The translations under genes and the position numbers were made by a program. 64,000 nt of DNA from Lithospermum erythrorhizon (lineage: Eukaryota; Streptophyta; Magnoliopsida; Boraginales; Boraginaceae), in assembly GCA_019722365.1 (NCBI GenBank), contig JADFUC010001133.1:62001-126000 (forward strand), given 5' to 3'. Within the stretch, counting starts at the first letter, position 1; every line of letters begins with the position of its first letter. Below are positions 34,013 to 47,064 of this stretch, piece by piece. Below the pieces are notes generated by a model. It searched no databases. It saw only the letters and a list, made by a program, of their open reading frames with translations, and had not been told where the DNA came from.

Positions 34013-37000
34013 ATATGTGAAGAAAATCAGTCTTTAGATTAGGAAGTCTGCTTTTAAGATGAAAAGTAAGTTTTTAAGAGACAAAATATGAAAAATGTAC
34101 AAGTGTCATTTTGTCAAATATTTTATGACAATAATTTATTTAATGTAAACAATTACTTATATTCATATTTCATACGTATGAATTTATTATTTTCTATTCA
34201 TACGTACTGAGTTATTCCACAATGAAAAGATTCATTGATGGTTAAGATCTTATTCTTTAATATTAATAATAAAAATGACAAGCTAATACGGTGTCCAATA
34301 GGGAAGTTTGGAATGAGATCAGAAAAGTGAGTCCACCCATGCTTATCCGAAACCTTGGCTATCTCAATATGCTCTTCCAATCATCAACATAATAAAATAA
34401 CCATTTCTTCATAATGCCAAACAATTTAGAAATATCTGTCAATTACTACAGAAATAACAGAAAAAGGATAATCGATCAGTCCATGCATTCTTCCACTAAT
34501 TTTGGATGCAAGTTAATTTATTTTGTTTATATTCATTTTATAACCTAATACACATCCTTTATGAGTAATCATGTGTTACCTAAGATCATTTTAAAGCTCT
34601 TAGGCCAGCGGCGGGATTGGCAGGTGCAAATCCTATATGTACATGCCCTTGAATTATACTTATAAGGTAAACCCCATTGAATCGTCATATTGATCGGTGT
34701 TGATAATCAATAAGCATTCATCTGAATTGTTCACCAGAAAAATTCAGGCTACATGGCTAATAAAGTGAATGTCATTGATGTAGGAAGCAATTGTTCTCAA
34801 AGTATATTTGTAAGAATTGGCATTGTCTGCGGAAGTTATTTATTCAACTTGATTCGCGTGGATTAGTATAATGCTTGACCCGACTATGGTTGTCGTAGGA
34901 CGCGTGTCTACCTTGCTTGTTATTTCGAGCTTAAATACGATATACATTTTTGTCTCTTTATCTTTTATAAAATAACATCTTGTTCGCGTGTGGCTTGATC
35001 GAATAATCCATCTGTATTTTGACTTTAGATATTCTTAAACGTCGTCCCCGGCGAATTAATGCGTAATTCGATCCTGACCTCGCTTCGGGTCTAATGGGCT
35101 TCCACGAATCATTAAGCGTGACAAGGAAGCCGTTCTTGATTGAATTTAGAATAAAGTCTCGGCCAGGCGATACGCTTACGAGGATTTTTGAGTTCATGAA
35201 TTGGTCGCCCAATTATAAGCATGGAGACGAGGAGCAAGCTAGAAGCCATGACAAATTGAGGCTAATCAATTGTAATCAATGGCTTCTTTTCAGGTTGAGC
35301 CGAAGGCATGATTCGAAAAATTGTGAATCAATGTGTGGGGAACACAATACGTGGACGCAATAATAACCTTATTGTGAATCAAATGTCACAAATCCCGTTG
35401 TCTAATTTTACCTTTTGAAAATTATGTTTTACACAACAAAAGTCAGTAAGTCTTTTAGATTACTTCGTTTGAGATGAGAAGTCTGACATTCAAGTGGTTG
35501 TTTCATATGCTATGAACTACTGCAAAATTAATGGTGCAAAATACCTTATTGCTCTCTAAATCTTAAACGAACTGCTCAATTGACCAAAATAACTCAAACG
35601 TAGCATACTGCATGCAAGTCTGCAATCATTTATGTGTTCGTTTTTATATGTAGAAAACTACAAAAATGTTTATTTAATGATTTTTACACCTAGATAGAGA
35701 TTCCTAATGACAGTTTATTTAAATATCTCATCTTAATTGGCATACATTTTGTCGCCACACAAGTTATTTGAACTAATTCTTAACTTCTTGCCGCCAGGAG
35801 CCATCCCAAACTGTAATAATAAATATGCAAATTTGTTTCACCTATTATTGACAAGAAACTTACATAATGATATATATAGCTGATAAATAAATTAATACAT
35901 AGTACGTACTGACCATGATTGATTAAAAAACATCACGGAGTAGATATGTTTATCAATTACCGAAAGCAATTGAGATAATGATGTTACGTTCTTCCTAATT
36001 CCTCCGTCATTGCAATAATTCAAAACCGTTAAGTCTTAACGATTTTGTCAATATTAATTAATAAAGACTAAGACGCATCCTTTTAATTATTTACGATATC
36101 CAAATAAGCATATCATTCATTTACGTGGAATGAATTGAAGTGCAAACGGATACACATTATATTAGACGAAACCATCACCTAACTATAATCCTCGGCACCA
36201 AGAATTGCATTTAAGTTTTGCTCGCATGGTGGTGTTCGAAGATTGAAGAAAATGAGAATAACTTATTGTCACCATCCAATTAATAGTAGAAAGCTTGATT
36301 TTTTCATTCTCTACGAATAGCTTTTAATTATTGAGCACTAAATACTGTTTTGGAATTGTTATTGTGTATAACAGTTCAGATAAATATCTATGTCAATTTT
36401 GTTATTCTGGGCTTCTTTTGAGCTAGGTGGCTGCGCTAATGGATGGACAAGTGGCAACCACTAAGTTATCTTGAAGGACTGAACAAATAAAAGTTTGTCA
36501 ATAGCTTTATCATAAATGTGTTGGACTCATAATTATTATCATGTATGGGACGATAATATGTGTATTCAAATTTCAGGTATATATGGACATGCTTACATTA
36601 ATCTTGATACTTTAATATCGGAGGAGGATAATTAGATTAAAAAAAACATGATATAATTGTACATGAATCGAGTTAATTTCGAGTTAGAAAAATTATAACA
36701 TGAATGATACCTATTTCAGATGAGGATAATTAGATTAAAAATAAAAAACATGAGTTAATTTTGAGTTAGAGAAATTATAATATGAATTATACCAATTTCA
36801 GGTGAGCGTGAGACTCAACTCATTTAACTTTTGATGTACGTTGTGTTTATATTTGTTGGCTTAATTCTATAAGGTCAAATAGTTGAGACAAGGAAAAAAA
36901 AAACTAGTGAAAGAAAATGATGGGTTTGTGGGTTGAGCTACTAGAGCACCGACACGTGCCGATTAACACCGACCCTAACACAAGCATGGTTATGTTGGCT

Positions 37001-37319
37001 GACTCCTTTTGCTAGTACGTTCACCAACGTAATCTGTCATTTTAGAATTGTCGGCCGAAAGTGGAAATATAACATCCGTCCTCATTGCATCTTTTGTTCT
37101 CGTCAATTTTTTCCTCCATGGATCATCATTTATATATCTAACTCCTTGCTTATCTACGTATATTGAGGTAGCTAATATCTAGATTTAAACCATAATTATA
37201 TACGATATCTTTATCGTTGATTGATTGATATATGTGACCACGTTTAGCGTTGGTGGTCGATCATATAGGTTAATCATAAAGTATTATTCATACATTGTCG
37301 GTGGTTTTAGAATGGAAGT
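34013..37319. other. Gene-poor intergenic DNA
   Basis: AT-rich. The block at 34860-35360 is GC-richer and has open frames on both strands, but I recognise no domain; it is probably decayed transposon. A CACGGAGTA motif lies near 35935. No RNA gene seen. Confidence 0.35.
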
Positions 37320-38275
37320 TACACCCAAATTCTTATGATACGTTTCTAAAATGATAAGGTTTCGATGGGAATGGAAAATAAGGAATTTGATAGACCGTAC
37401 TCGAGGATTCGTCGGTACATGTTATCTTTCCGTTAGGCCGTATCGGCGGAGTGCGGAATGAAGCGAAATAAAAATGTTTGTGTAGTAGGTAGGAAATTGA
37501 TAGGGAAATGGGGGAAGGGAAAAATTTCACCGGTGGGAAATTGGGAAGTACTATGGGTCCTTGGCTTTTAATAAAAAAAAAAAATTCGCCCAATGGGACG
37601 GCGTGGCAATGTCATTGGTTTCTGTTTTTTCTCCTTTTTGTTAAATGAATTTTTTGGGGCAATAATTTTTTTTCACCATTAATTTCATTTTTCAAGTCTA
37701 TAAATAGAGTCCCAGGCATATCATTTGAGCAGAATTTTTTTTTGAGGCACTACGTAAAATATTTTCATTTCATTTTCTAATTGAAGTTTAATCTTGTCTT
37801 ACTTAATGGATCACCAGAAAAAATTATAATTTCCTCGAAACTCAAGCTTTCCTCGAAACTACAGCTTTTTCCTAATCGTCATACGAATCGAATATACGAC
37901 CTCAAAATGAAGAAAACCCACAAAATAGGGATGCTGACCTAATTTTCAATCATGATATATGATGCCGCCCAAATTTTAGCGTCTGTGCAGCCTGTAATCC
38001 TTATATGCCATATGGCTATCGGCCAGTTTAAAGGCTTGATTATGCTCCGTCCCAAACCACAGAACTTCTGAATGAAGCGAAATACTTGGTGGATCGGCGG
38101 ATATCCCACGAATTTTCAAGCGAATCTCTACGAAATCTTGATGGAGATACTCCCCACGTAGTTTTCACCATTCGAAACAAACAAGCATCTAAGAAAATAA
38201 ACGGTTGGAGGCAGCGAGACATGAGCTTGTTGTTAGCAGGATTTATTTTCATGTGAGAATGCTTGATAGTGAATT
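37320..38275 (+). pseudogene. 5' part of a PIF/Harbinger element (second ORF1 copy)
   Basis: A promoter-like TCTATAAATAGAG at about 37698-37710 is followed by a leader and a broken coding region (about 37806-38250). That region matches the ORF1-like region at 46.28-46.68 kb in order: CAAACT-rich start, GATATAT...GCCCAAATTT, then GAATTTTC followed by TTGATGGAGATACTC. Frames are broken. The downstream SANT/NAM-associated part and the transposase are missing. It ends about 1.9 kb before the ERF start codon, so its old promoter sits in the distal upstream region of that gene. Confidence 0.5.
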
Positions 38276-38289
38276 AGGGGCGATAAAAA

Positions 38290-38630
38290 AAGTGAGACTT
38301 CAATTATATCTAAATTTCAAATTTCAAATTAGATCTAAATTTCAACACTTCAATTAGATCTAAATTTCAAATTTTCTAAATTTATCGTGTTTGTGTGTTG
38401 TTTTCTTATGCGTTTTCAATAATTTACGTATTCGGGTTTTATTTGTTTAATAATGCTCGTTTATTTATTTTTTCCTTTTTAAATATTATATTGAAGTCAC
38501 ATTTTATCCCAGAATTAAAAAAAATATTTTATCCAAATTTAATTAAAATAGTATTAAAATTAATTGTAGCTATAAAATTAATTGTTATTAAAATTAATTG
38601 TAACTATAAAATTAATTATAAACATGGTAT
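38290..38630. repeat. Short AT-rich tandem repeats
   Basis: Two clusters. TAGATCTAAATTTCAA-type units occur at 38305-38375, and AAAATTAATTGT[A/T] units occur at 38555-38625. They look like simple local expansions. Confidence 0.55.
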
Positions 38631-39834
38631 TAGATGAAAGAAAGTGAAAAAAAATTAATTATTGAAGCTGCTTCCAGGAGTTAAGAGAAATGTGATAGAA
38701 TGTGGTAATGCATCACGATGTGGCGGGGAGAGAGAGAAAGTGAAAAAATTGGCTACGCAGAGATGGGTCTTAGAAGTCCAATTCAAAGCTCAAAATATGA
38801 CTTCGGCGAGAATGAGTGAGTGAGGCATATTAAGACGATAAATTAAATGTGCCATTCATCAGACAATAATTAACTCACACGATTTTAAATCGTGAAATCT
38901 CATCAATTAGGAAAATCTTGATGGTATAGATAATACCCTGTAAATCACGGTATATACAGTATAGTCCTCATTATTGATGGAACAAATATATAATTTGTCA
39001 CCTTTTTTTATTTGATAAACTCTCTTGAATATTTCATAATTTTAGATTTGGAGTGATTATGATTGGACAATAGGTCATTTTTAGGTCAATCAAAAAATGT
39101 TTCAGTGAACACAATCAACGCAATAAAACATGATTCTAATCAGGATAACTTAGCAGAAATCATACGAATTCATTCTAATCAGAATCATCATGGGGTTTAT
39201 TTTTATTTAATTGGCAATAAACGAGTAGTTTGCGCATACCATAAACAATTAGCTAACATCATTCGGAATTTCCAATATGTATAATGAACGTAGGATCAGC
39301 TTGATCATAAGGAAGCCAATGGAAATTAGCCACTTGATTGTACCGATCTTCTCACATGAGAAACAAAGGCAACCATTACTATCCACCATCATTACCTTCA
39401 ATATCATTAAAAATGTTCCAAGTCTCATCATTTTTATTCTTCTAGTGGGAGTGGCTAAGTGGCTTAGTGATAAAAAGAAATGTTAATAAACTAGAACGAG
39501 TTTGGTTAAGTGATATTATTCTCACCAATTTATTTTATATTTTTTATTTTCGAGATTAAGTTTTGACATGAATAATTTTGTATAGTTAAGACATAAGATT
39601 ACATGATCCTACTAGAAGTCACCAACCAATTCTTTACATGATCAAGTGAAAATATGGTCTATAGAGAGGGATATATATTGCCATAGACCATAGTGGATGG
39701 AACATGGAAATTGGAAGGTTAGAGTGAAAGCGAAGGCAATTAGAAAAAAGAAGAATCCGTGTGGAACCCATACAAAAAACATTTGACCAATGAGGATGCT
39801 TCTACAATCCAATTCAAAATCCTATTCTTGGCCC
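38631..39834. other. ERF upstream region
   Basis: AT-rich, without a gene. The proximal part contains TTTGACCAATGAGG at about 39782-39795. This overlaps a W-box core (TTGACC) and a CCAAT box, 40-50 bases before the TATA box. Confidence 0.4.
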
Positions 39835-39843
39835 CTTATAAAC
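39835..39843 (+). promoter_or_regulatory. TATA box of the ERF gene
   Basis: CTTATAAAC at 39835-39843, followed by a CT-rich start region (CTCATCCTCC...). Transcription near 39870 gives a leader of about 260 bases. Confidence 0.6.
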
Positions 39844-39978
39844 TCTCATCCTCCCCCTCTCCTACCCCTCTCCACATCTTCATCAACCAACAAAAATATT
39901 ATCTTCAAAATATCTTCTCATTGTCATAAAAAATATACACAAAAGCCGCTCGCTCGAGCAACGAAAAACACCCCAAAT

Positions 39979-40002
39979 ATGATTGAGATGGATTCTTCTT
40001 GA
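39979..40002 (+). promoter_or_regulatory. Upstream ORF MIEMDSS in the ERF leader
   Basis: If the leader is unspliced, a seven-codon uORF (MIEMDSS, stop TGA) lies 126 bases before the main ATG. A short uORF of this kind could lower translation of the main frame. No effect is shown here, and a leader intron could remove it. Confidence 0.45.
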
Positions 40003-40128
40003 GCTTCATAGTGTTTCTTTTTTCATTTTGTTTAATCAATTTTTGTTGATAGAAAAAAACACACCCTTTAGTCCACTCTTTGTGATCTTAGAAGAGCGAG
40101 CGGCGAGTGAATTATAACCCTTGAAGCT

Positions 40129-41367
40129 ATGGCTGCAGCAAAGAACAAAGGAAAGTCCAAGAAACTAATGGAAGTGTCACAAGAAATGGGACAACTAGAT
40201 TGGGACAATAATGGTCAAGTCCAGAGCTTAGGTAGTTCTTTCTTTGAGAAGAGGCAACAACAATGGAAGCCAGTTTTTGATGATGCTTCCATGTCTAATA
40301 GGCCATTGAAAAAGACCAAAAGTCCTGATCGACATGACCCTTTTCCATCCTCTTCATATTTAGCTCAACAACAACAAGTTCAATTGCACCCTTCTTATTC
40401 TTATGGAATGAATCCTCCAATTCCTCTGTTTCATCCACCATATCAAAACCAACAACAGATGATTTCATTTGCACCTCAGCAAGGACAACAGTTTAATAAT
40501 CCAGCAAGTTTTACATTCCCCCCTTATTTTGTTGGGGATTTAGCATCACAACAACAACATCAAAAGCAGCAACTGTTGCAATACTGGAGTGATACATTAA
40601 ATTTGAGTCCAAGAGGGAGGATGATGATGCTGAACAGATTAGGACAAGATTCCAGGAACTGGTTTAGAGGACCTCAAGTACCACCTATTTCTGCAACAAA
40701 GCTATACAGAGGAGTCAGGCAGAGGCATTGGGGGAAATGGGTAGCCGAAATTCGCCTACCCCGGGAAAGGACTCGGTTATGGCTCGGGACTTTTGATACT
40801 GCAGAAGAAGCCGCGTTGGCCTATGACCGCGAAGCTTTCAAGCTGAGGGGGGAGAATGCTAGACTCAATTTCCCTGAGCTTTTTCTTGGGAAAGACAGAG
40901 TAGAAGAATCATCACAACCACCTCATTCAGAAGCACCAGAAGCACCCCAGCCGCAATCTTTGGCTCCTCCCGAAGAAGCCTATACTTTTCAGGCACAAAA
41001 AATCGAGTTGGCTCAAGAATCATCACATGCAACTCAAGTCGATAACCCTGAAGAGACATCGGGGATTGGATCGAGTGAGGTAACTGTTAGTGATGAAGCT
41101 CATGCCAATGTGGAAAGTTCACAAGCACCAGAGTTTGCGTGGGGTGAAATGGTTGATTGGTTTAACAACATTCCAGGAGGTTGGGGTCCTGGTAGTCCTG
41201 TTTGGGATGACTTGGACAGTAGTAATAATCTTATGCTGCCCCCTAATCTTCCTTTCAGCAATGTCCATCAAATGGGGACTCAAAATTATCATGACATTGC
41301 TGGCTCATCTTCTTCTTCTTCTTCTCCTATGAATTCATTCTTTTGGAAGGATGACAAACAAATTTAG
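40129..41367 (+). CDS. ERF053: AP2/ERF transcription factor, DREB A-6 type, ERF053/054-like, 412 aa
   Basis: Single exon, 412 residues. One AP2 domain at about residues 192-250 begins [20 protein letters not shown] and ends [13 protein letters not shown]. It has the DREB-type valine (WVAEIR) and the leucine, rather than Glu, found at the nearby specificity position in subgroup A-6. The N-terminal half is Gln/Pro-rich with Q-runs and a conserved-looking [20 protein letters not shown] block just before the domain. The C-terminus is acidic, with [12 protein letters not shown] and a serine run. This layout matches Arabidopsis ERF053/ERF054, which from memory act in drought and salt responses at DRE/GCC elements. 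Protein is nuclear by inference. The symbol is by similarity; ERF054 is equally possible. Confidence 0.9.
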   Translation: MAAAKNKGKSKKLMEVSQEMGQLDWDNNGQVQSLGSSFFEKRQQQWKPVFDDASMSNRPLKKTKSPDRHDPFPSSSYLAQQQQVQLHPSYSYGMNPPIPLFHPPYQNQQQMISFAPQQGQQFNNPASFTFPPYFVGDLASQQQHQKQQLLQYWSDTLNLSPRGRMMMLNRLGQDSRNWFRGPQVPPISATKLYRGVRQRHWGKWVAEIRLPRERTRLWLGTFDTAEEAALAYDREAFKLRGENARLNFPELFLGKDRVEESSQPPHSEAPEAPQPQSLAPPEEAYTFQAQKIELAQESSHATQVDNPEETSGIGSSEVTVSDEAHANVESSQAPEFAWGEMVDWFNNIPGGWGPGSPVWDDLDSSNNLMLPPNLPFSNVHQMGTQNYHDIAGSSSSSSSPMNSFFWKDDKQI

Positions 41368-43990
41368 ATCCAATCATTGCCACCTTTCTCTTTTCCCCTT
41401 TTACCCATTGCCAACATGATTTCCAACCCCCTCCCCTACCCCCTATCTCCTACCCCACAAATAAATAGACAGAGATCACATCTTAGACAATATCACCCTA
41501 CTTTTCTTGCCACTTTTGCCTCTTCCAAGTTACCATATAATATGTTCGGGAGCTTTGTCACTCTCTACATACATTATATGATTTATATCTGCATTTGCTT
41601 CAGTTTATTACTAAAAGAAGGCTGCATATTTGAGGCGTTCTTTTAATCTTTTTAATCAGCATCATTTAGGTAGATCATCGTGTAGTAGTACTAGTATTTG
41701 GATTGTTTTAAGTATCGTTTGGTATATTATTCAATCATCCTGCTGGAAATGATCAAAGGGAGAGTATTTTGAAATCTTCTTCTTGATTTTCCATCCATTG
41801 CCAAAACATTTGTTTTGTTTGTTTAGGCCAGGAGCTTAGCATTGATGGATTGAAGATGTATTTTACTTGTATCTTAATGTACTGTTGTGTATTAGAAGTT
41901 TCTTGATATTCTACTGCATGTATGTTAGAACTCTAGAATCTTACATTATAAAGTTGTGTTAATTATGCTATCAAGATTAACAAATTACACATCAAAATTG
42001 TGCAAATTACTCCCTAAGTAAGTGTTCCAAGATGTGTCTTTTGGGAAGCTTAGGGGTCATTTGCTCAATTACGAGGTAAGTTGCACATTTGATAATACTA
42101 ACTGTAATTCTAATGTTTAGGTAACAAAGAGGTAATGAACTTGCATTTTACTCTATAAACGAGTTTAGTTCGTGCGAATTGAATATCGCACTGTATGTCG
42201 AAAATAAGAGTCTAGTTAAACTATAGTTTAAACCTTTTATCATTTCCTGATCGTGGGAGCTCCCGCCGTTACAAATCCTTGTACATCACGGAAGAGGTAA
42301 ATCGCGGAATATGTCTCAATGGAATTATAGTTTAAACTTTACCTTTGATTTGATGGTGGAAAGTAAAAGAGATGTAAATATATTAGTAAAACGCACATAT
42401 ATGCGGTTATAACTTTGGTTAGTAAACTTTCTTTATACCCATTGTACACAACTCAAACCAAGAATTAGTTGGATTATTTTGAATCGAATTTTCTTTAGAT
42501 TTGGTAATAAGAGACAAAAAATGTGAAGCATGTTATTCTTTTCCTTGGAGATGGCCCTACTGTGTTTATTTTGAATAGTCCACAAAATAAGGGAATAGAA
42601 AGATTACCAACATTGGCATGTTTGGACTTCGTTATAGATATTTTTTTTAGTACGTTGAAAACGACTTCAATCAGAAGGCAACCCAAATAATAGCATTTGT
42701 TTGAAGAAAAAAACCGACCACACTCAAGTACTATTGGTCCATATATTCAAGATAATATTCTTAAGTTTATCATGTGGAATATACTTCGTACATAATAACA
42801 TAAATATAGTGGCTTCGTAGCTTGAATGGAATAATCTTTATGAAACAAATCATAAGATAGTCTTGATGGTATTCTTGAACTAGTTGTATAAGTGACCGTT
42901 AGAGGTAATCGATAAATAGTCTTGTTCAATTAGAATTTAATCCTGATCATTTATGATATACAATTTGATTTTCTAACATACTAAAAAGTTGATGTTATAT
43001 TTTCAAAAGTCAATTAATAATTACAAAATCGTTGTAATGGTGGAGACCGTGAGTTCATTGACCGCAATTTTCATTAAATTACAGGAATTAAAAGACAATT
43101 TTCACTGAATTAAATGTACTAAACCACAACCAATCATAAATTTCCCCTCCTGTTCCAAACGTGCTCCCATAATATTGTAGCGTAAGTTGCCAATCTGACT
43201 GCCGCATGGCGCATGCAACAAAAATAAATTTCCATTTCATAACCAAATTCTGTCTATTTTAAGACATTCAAACATTTATTCTCTCTTTATTTTTAAAGAC
43301 TTTACTTTTAGATCATCACATGTCAATTTATAAAGTGATGCTTTCTTCAACAGGTCATCTTTATCATTAGCAGCAGACCCAAATTGCTTTCTCAATCTTC
43401 CAAGCTAGGTTATGACAAATATAATAGCATGCCCAAAAATAAGTGGGGCCAATAGTAACCGGCCCATGAGATCATCTTCAGATTTTTATTGGTCAAGAGT
43501 TCAAATGCACTGATTGATTATTATTAAAATGATATGTTTCAACATTATGTGGTATTCCATTAATAATATATTCAAACATAAATATCTAACTTCATGGTAG
43601 ATGAGAATGAGCTAAAAGGCAGCATGGATTAAGATGTCACTGATGTGATGATTATTGTTGAAAACCTTAACCACTTCCAATATGAAGGTCATTGGTACGG
43701 CTGGTGGTCTGCTACTTTTCTTCAACATCAAATTGAATGTGGCTCTTCATGGAATAACACATTGCTAGTTCATTGAATTGTTTTCTTTTTGTCCCAATTA
43801 ATTTAGGTAACAGTACGTACTAGTGCAGGTTTTTGTTACTAAGATCATGTGCACGGGGAGAGCATTTAGGGTGTTAAGAAAATCATTCCTTGCAATAAGT
43901 TAATTGAATAAATTTAGCATCTTGTGGGAAGTAGAGATCAAATTTTGATCCGGACCAAAATTTAGCACCAAATGGGCCCCACATGAAATA
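41368..43990. other. ERF 3' region and intergenic DNA
   Basis: The first few hundred bases should be ERF 3' UTR. The rest is AT-rich, with no recognisable gene or RNA. Confidence 0.4.
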
Positions 43991-43994
43991 AAAT

Positions 43995-46125
43995 AAAAAA
44001 ATAAAAAATTGGGTCATTACTTTGTCAGCGTCACGAGTGCGCAGCCAGTATTTGGTACAATATTAAAGGCGACGCGAGTGGCGGTAAGCGTGTTCTTAAT
44101 GAACATTGACCCGGCCGCCAATGATCGAACCGGCCCGGTAGCGTGTCGGCCAGACTGAGGCGACAACGAGCAGGACGTCCAGGCCCGTTAAAGAGAGATA
44201 GCGGGCTGACCGTTCGATCTTACTTTTTAGAGGCGCGCGTGAATAGTTTAAGACGAAAGCGATGCGCGTTTGGATAGTTAATGACCCGTTTATTAGTTTA
44301 TTTGGTCGAAAATTTTTGTATTAATGCAAAATAAATTTGGTAGTAGGGAGGATTTAAGCCATTTGGCCTTGATCGCAGTATAAGTTATGAGCCAGTTGTA
44401 GTAAGTTGATGATTTGTTAATATGTTTATAATATATCAACTTCTTTAGTTTATAAATAATATACGTAATAAAAACATAATATTGATAATATGAAATTTAT
44501 AAAAATAATATTATTTAACTCAAAACTTTAACAATATATTATTTAACCCAATCTAAGTTATTTAGTATTATGATATATTATTCTATCGAATAATACGAAC
44601 TTCTAAGTTATTAATTTGAAGGAAAAAATCGATCAAATTATTTGAAATAGTTTTTTAATATGTGTATAATAATAAATCAAAATTATTAAGTTTCAAATAA
44701 TATACATATGAATAAAAACATAAGATTAATAATATATTATCCCTTTAAACAATAAAACATATTTCTAATTAAAAATCATTTCAGCGTATTGATAGTTAAC
44801 TTAGATATGGTAATATTTAATATACTTTTACCGTTTGATATTATTTGTGATAAATAATCGAAATAGTGCACCGAAGCGATGGTACCGTTCGAATTAAGCG
44901 TTGTCTTTGTTTGAATTAAGCGTGGTAACATTTTGAATTAAAAGCGTGGTACCGTTTAACCGCGATTGATTATGTTAACCACCGATTCTAAGCGTGGTAA
45001 CATTTATAACTCAATTTAATACTTAAATGATGCTAACACGATTCTCAAGAAGGTGTTATAAGTAATAGTCTGGATTTCACATCTTGTTGATTATGTTAGC
45101 GTCGTTTTAGTATTATTAAATTGAGTTATAAATAAATGTTAGAGTATGAACTTCTTATCTAAGTATGATAAAATGAAGGTTTAATACTTTATTTGATAGA
45201 ATAATATATCATATCTTTTGAATAACTTAGATTTGATGTTATTTAATATATTTGATAGAATAATAAGTTTGGCATTATTTGATAGAATCTTATTACTTTA
45301 TTTGATGAGAATAATATACCATAATACTAAATAACTTAGATTTGGTATTATTTAATATATTTGATAGAATAATAAGTTTGGTATTATTTGTAGAATCTTA
45401 TTACTTTATTTCATAAATAATATATCATGATAAATAAACTAGATTTATGCATTATATTATTTGCTTTTATTTATACGTATATTATTTGAAACTAAATAAC
45501 TTGATTTATAATTATACACATATTAACATGAATACAATATTATCATGAATATTTCTCTTTTAATAATTTAAATAGAATCATTTCAATTATTTCTTGAAGG
45601 ATAATATATCAAATAAAAGATAATATATTAAATAATACCAAATTTAAGTTATCTATTAATATGTTAAAATAGTTTTAATTAGAAATGTATTTGTATTATT
45701 TGAAGAATAATATATTATTGAGTCTTATGCTTTTTATTTATATATTATTTTGAAATTAGATAGCTTAAATTTATTATTATACATATTAATAAATTAGTCA
45801 CTTGACAATGGTTCAAAGTTTATTCTTCTATCGTAAGGTCGAGAGGTTGAATCAGCGACTACTACCATATATTTATTTTTTGTGCAAATATTTGAGCATT
45901 AGTGCAGTGGAATGAGAGGCCACTTGGCAGATATTAGGTGGGCTCGAGCAGGGCAGAACTGGGGCCCAATCTTTGAAACCTGGTCCGTCCGTTTCTTAAC
46001 GAACCGAGGGGGACGTCATTTGGGCACAGTGGGCCGGTCCCCGAGCAGGCCAGCTGGGGCCGGTCGTGAAACGCGTCTGAGTGGTAGGGGGGGGCGATTG
46101 GCTCTCGTTTTATTTTGTTTTTGAA
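43995..46125. repeat. Unclassified decayed transposon, family member II
   Basis: Same layout as the block at 2.83-4.95 kb: GC-rich ends (about 44030-44280 and 45900-46110) around a very AT-rich centre. It contains AGCGTGGTACCGTTTAA and related GTGGTAAC words at 44880-45010, like the ACGGTACCACGTT words at 3.68 kb. It has the shared TCCGTCCGTTTCTT 14-mer at 45984-45997 near the right end. There is no intact frame and the class is undetermined. The boundary with the PIF/Harbinger block that follows is unclear. Confidence 0.4.
45188..45455 (+). repeat. Tandem repeat, about 108-109 bp unit, 2.5 copies
   Basis: Unit starts fall at 45188, 45297 and 45405 (TTTATTTGAT..., TTTATTTGAT..., TTTATTTCAT...). 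The first two units share AATAACTTAGATTTG, TATTTAATATATTTGATAG and GAATCTTATTAC in order. It lies inside the AT-rich core of the second unclassified repeat. Confidence 0.7.
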
Positions 46126-46812
46126 CAACAATTAAGTAAAAAAAAATTATACTACTATTTTTTTAATTTTTAGAACTCACATAAATAAAGCCTAGGTTTG
46201 TGTCATTTGGACTAAAAAAAAAATCAAGTTTTTTACTTGTACTTTTTATTAACTAACTTGTCGGCACTACTGCTTGTGATTTTCAAAACTCAGTAGTTCC
46301 TTCCAAAACTATAGTTTTTTACAAATTACAACTTTCCTAACCAACCATGGATCTAATATGGGCCTCAAATCCAAATATACAAACGCCCCGAGGAAAATCC
46401 TCAGCTTGGGGATGACCCCGATTTTGGGTTACTGATATATATTCGCCCAAATTTGGCATGCGGCTACCCATTATAATCATCCACATATGTTTTATGGTTA
46501 TCCACATTCAGGGAAACAAGCATGTTCCTTCCAGATGAAGCGTCGACTCTTAGACGATTCTGAACCGGCAGCACTTTGGCGTTTTAGTAGTGGATCTACC
46601 GATATCCGGAATTTTCGTCACAAATATCTCTTGGAAATGTTGATGGAGATACTCATGGTTTACCTCGGCCTTAATCATCAGGCAACAAGAAATCAACTTA
46701 CGATTCCTAGAGCACTGAGGAGAACAAAATATTGCTAAATGGTTATTTCTATGTTAGTAATGATAGTGAATTGGGGACAAATCAAAAGGATGACACATTT
46801 TGGGATAAAGTT

Positions 46813-47064
46813 TCAGAGTACTTGAAGGATGTAGGAAAAATAGTTGAAGTAAAACATAAAATCAATTAAAACATGTAAAAATATATCGAGACGAGTAGGT
46901 GACTCGATAGTTTCCTTAAAGCAAATTAAGCCGCCTCCGCCCGGTCTTGGGATCGCATTAAAGGTGTTTGCCTCACAAGATAAAATGGTCAAGTGTGGCC
47001 TTAGAAGCACTCCCAAAGCCTCAGCTTGAACAACTCGAGCTTCTTGGCTATCGCTTTCAAACAA
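46813..47064 (-). other. Coding-like fragment of unknown origin inside the Harbinger ORF1
   Basis: An open minus-strand frame reads EARVVQAEALGVLLRPHL followed by a PRPGGGGLICFKE segment. Its composition is unlike the surrounding AT-rich DNA, and it interrupts the plus-strand ORF1 order. I do not recognise the protein. It could be a captured host exon or part of another retroelement. Confidence 0.3.

Noticed and set aside
35094..35363. 89-codon plus-strand frame
   Set aside because: Overlaps an opposing open frame in a GC-richer repeat-like block and shows no domain. It could not be supported as a gene.
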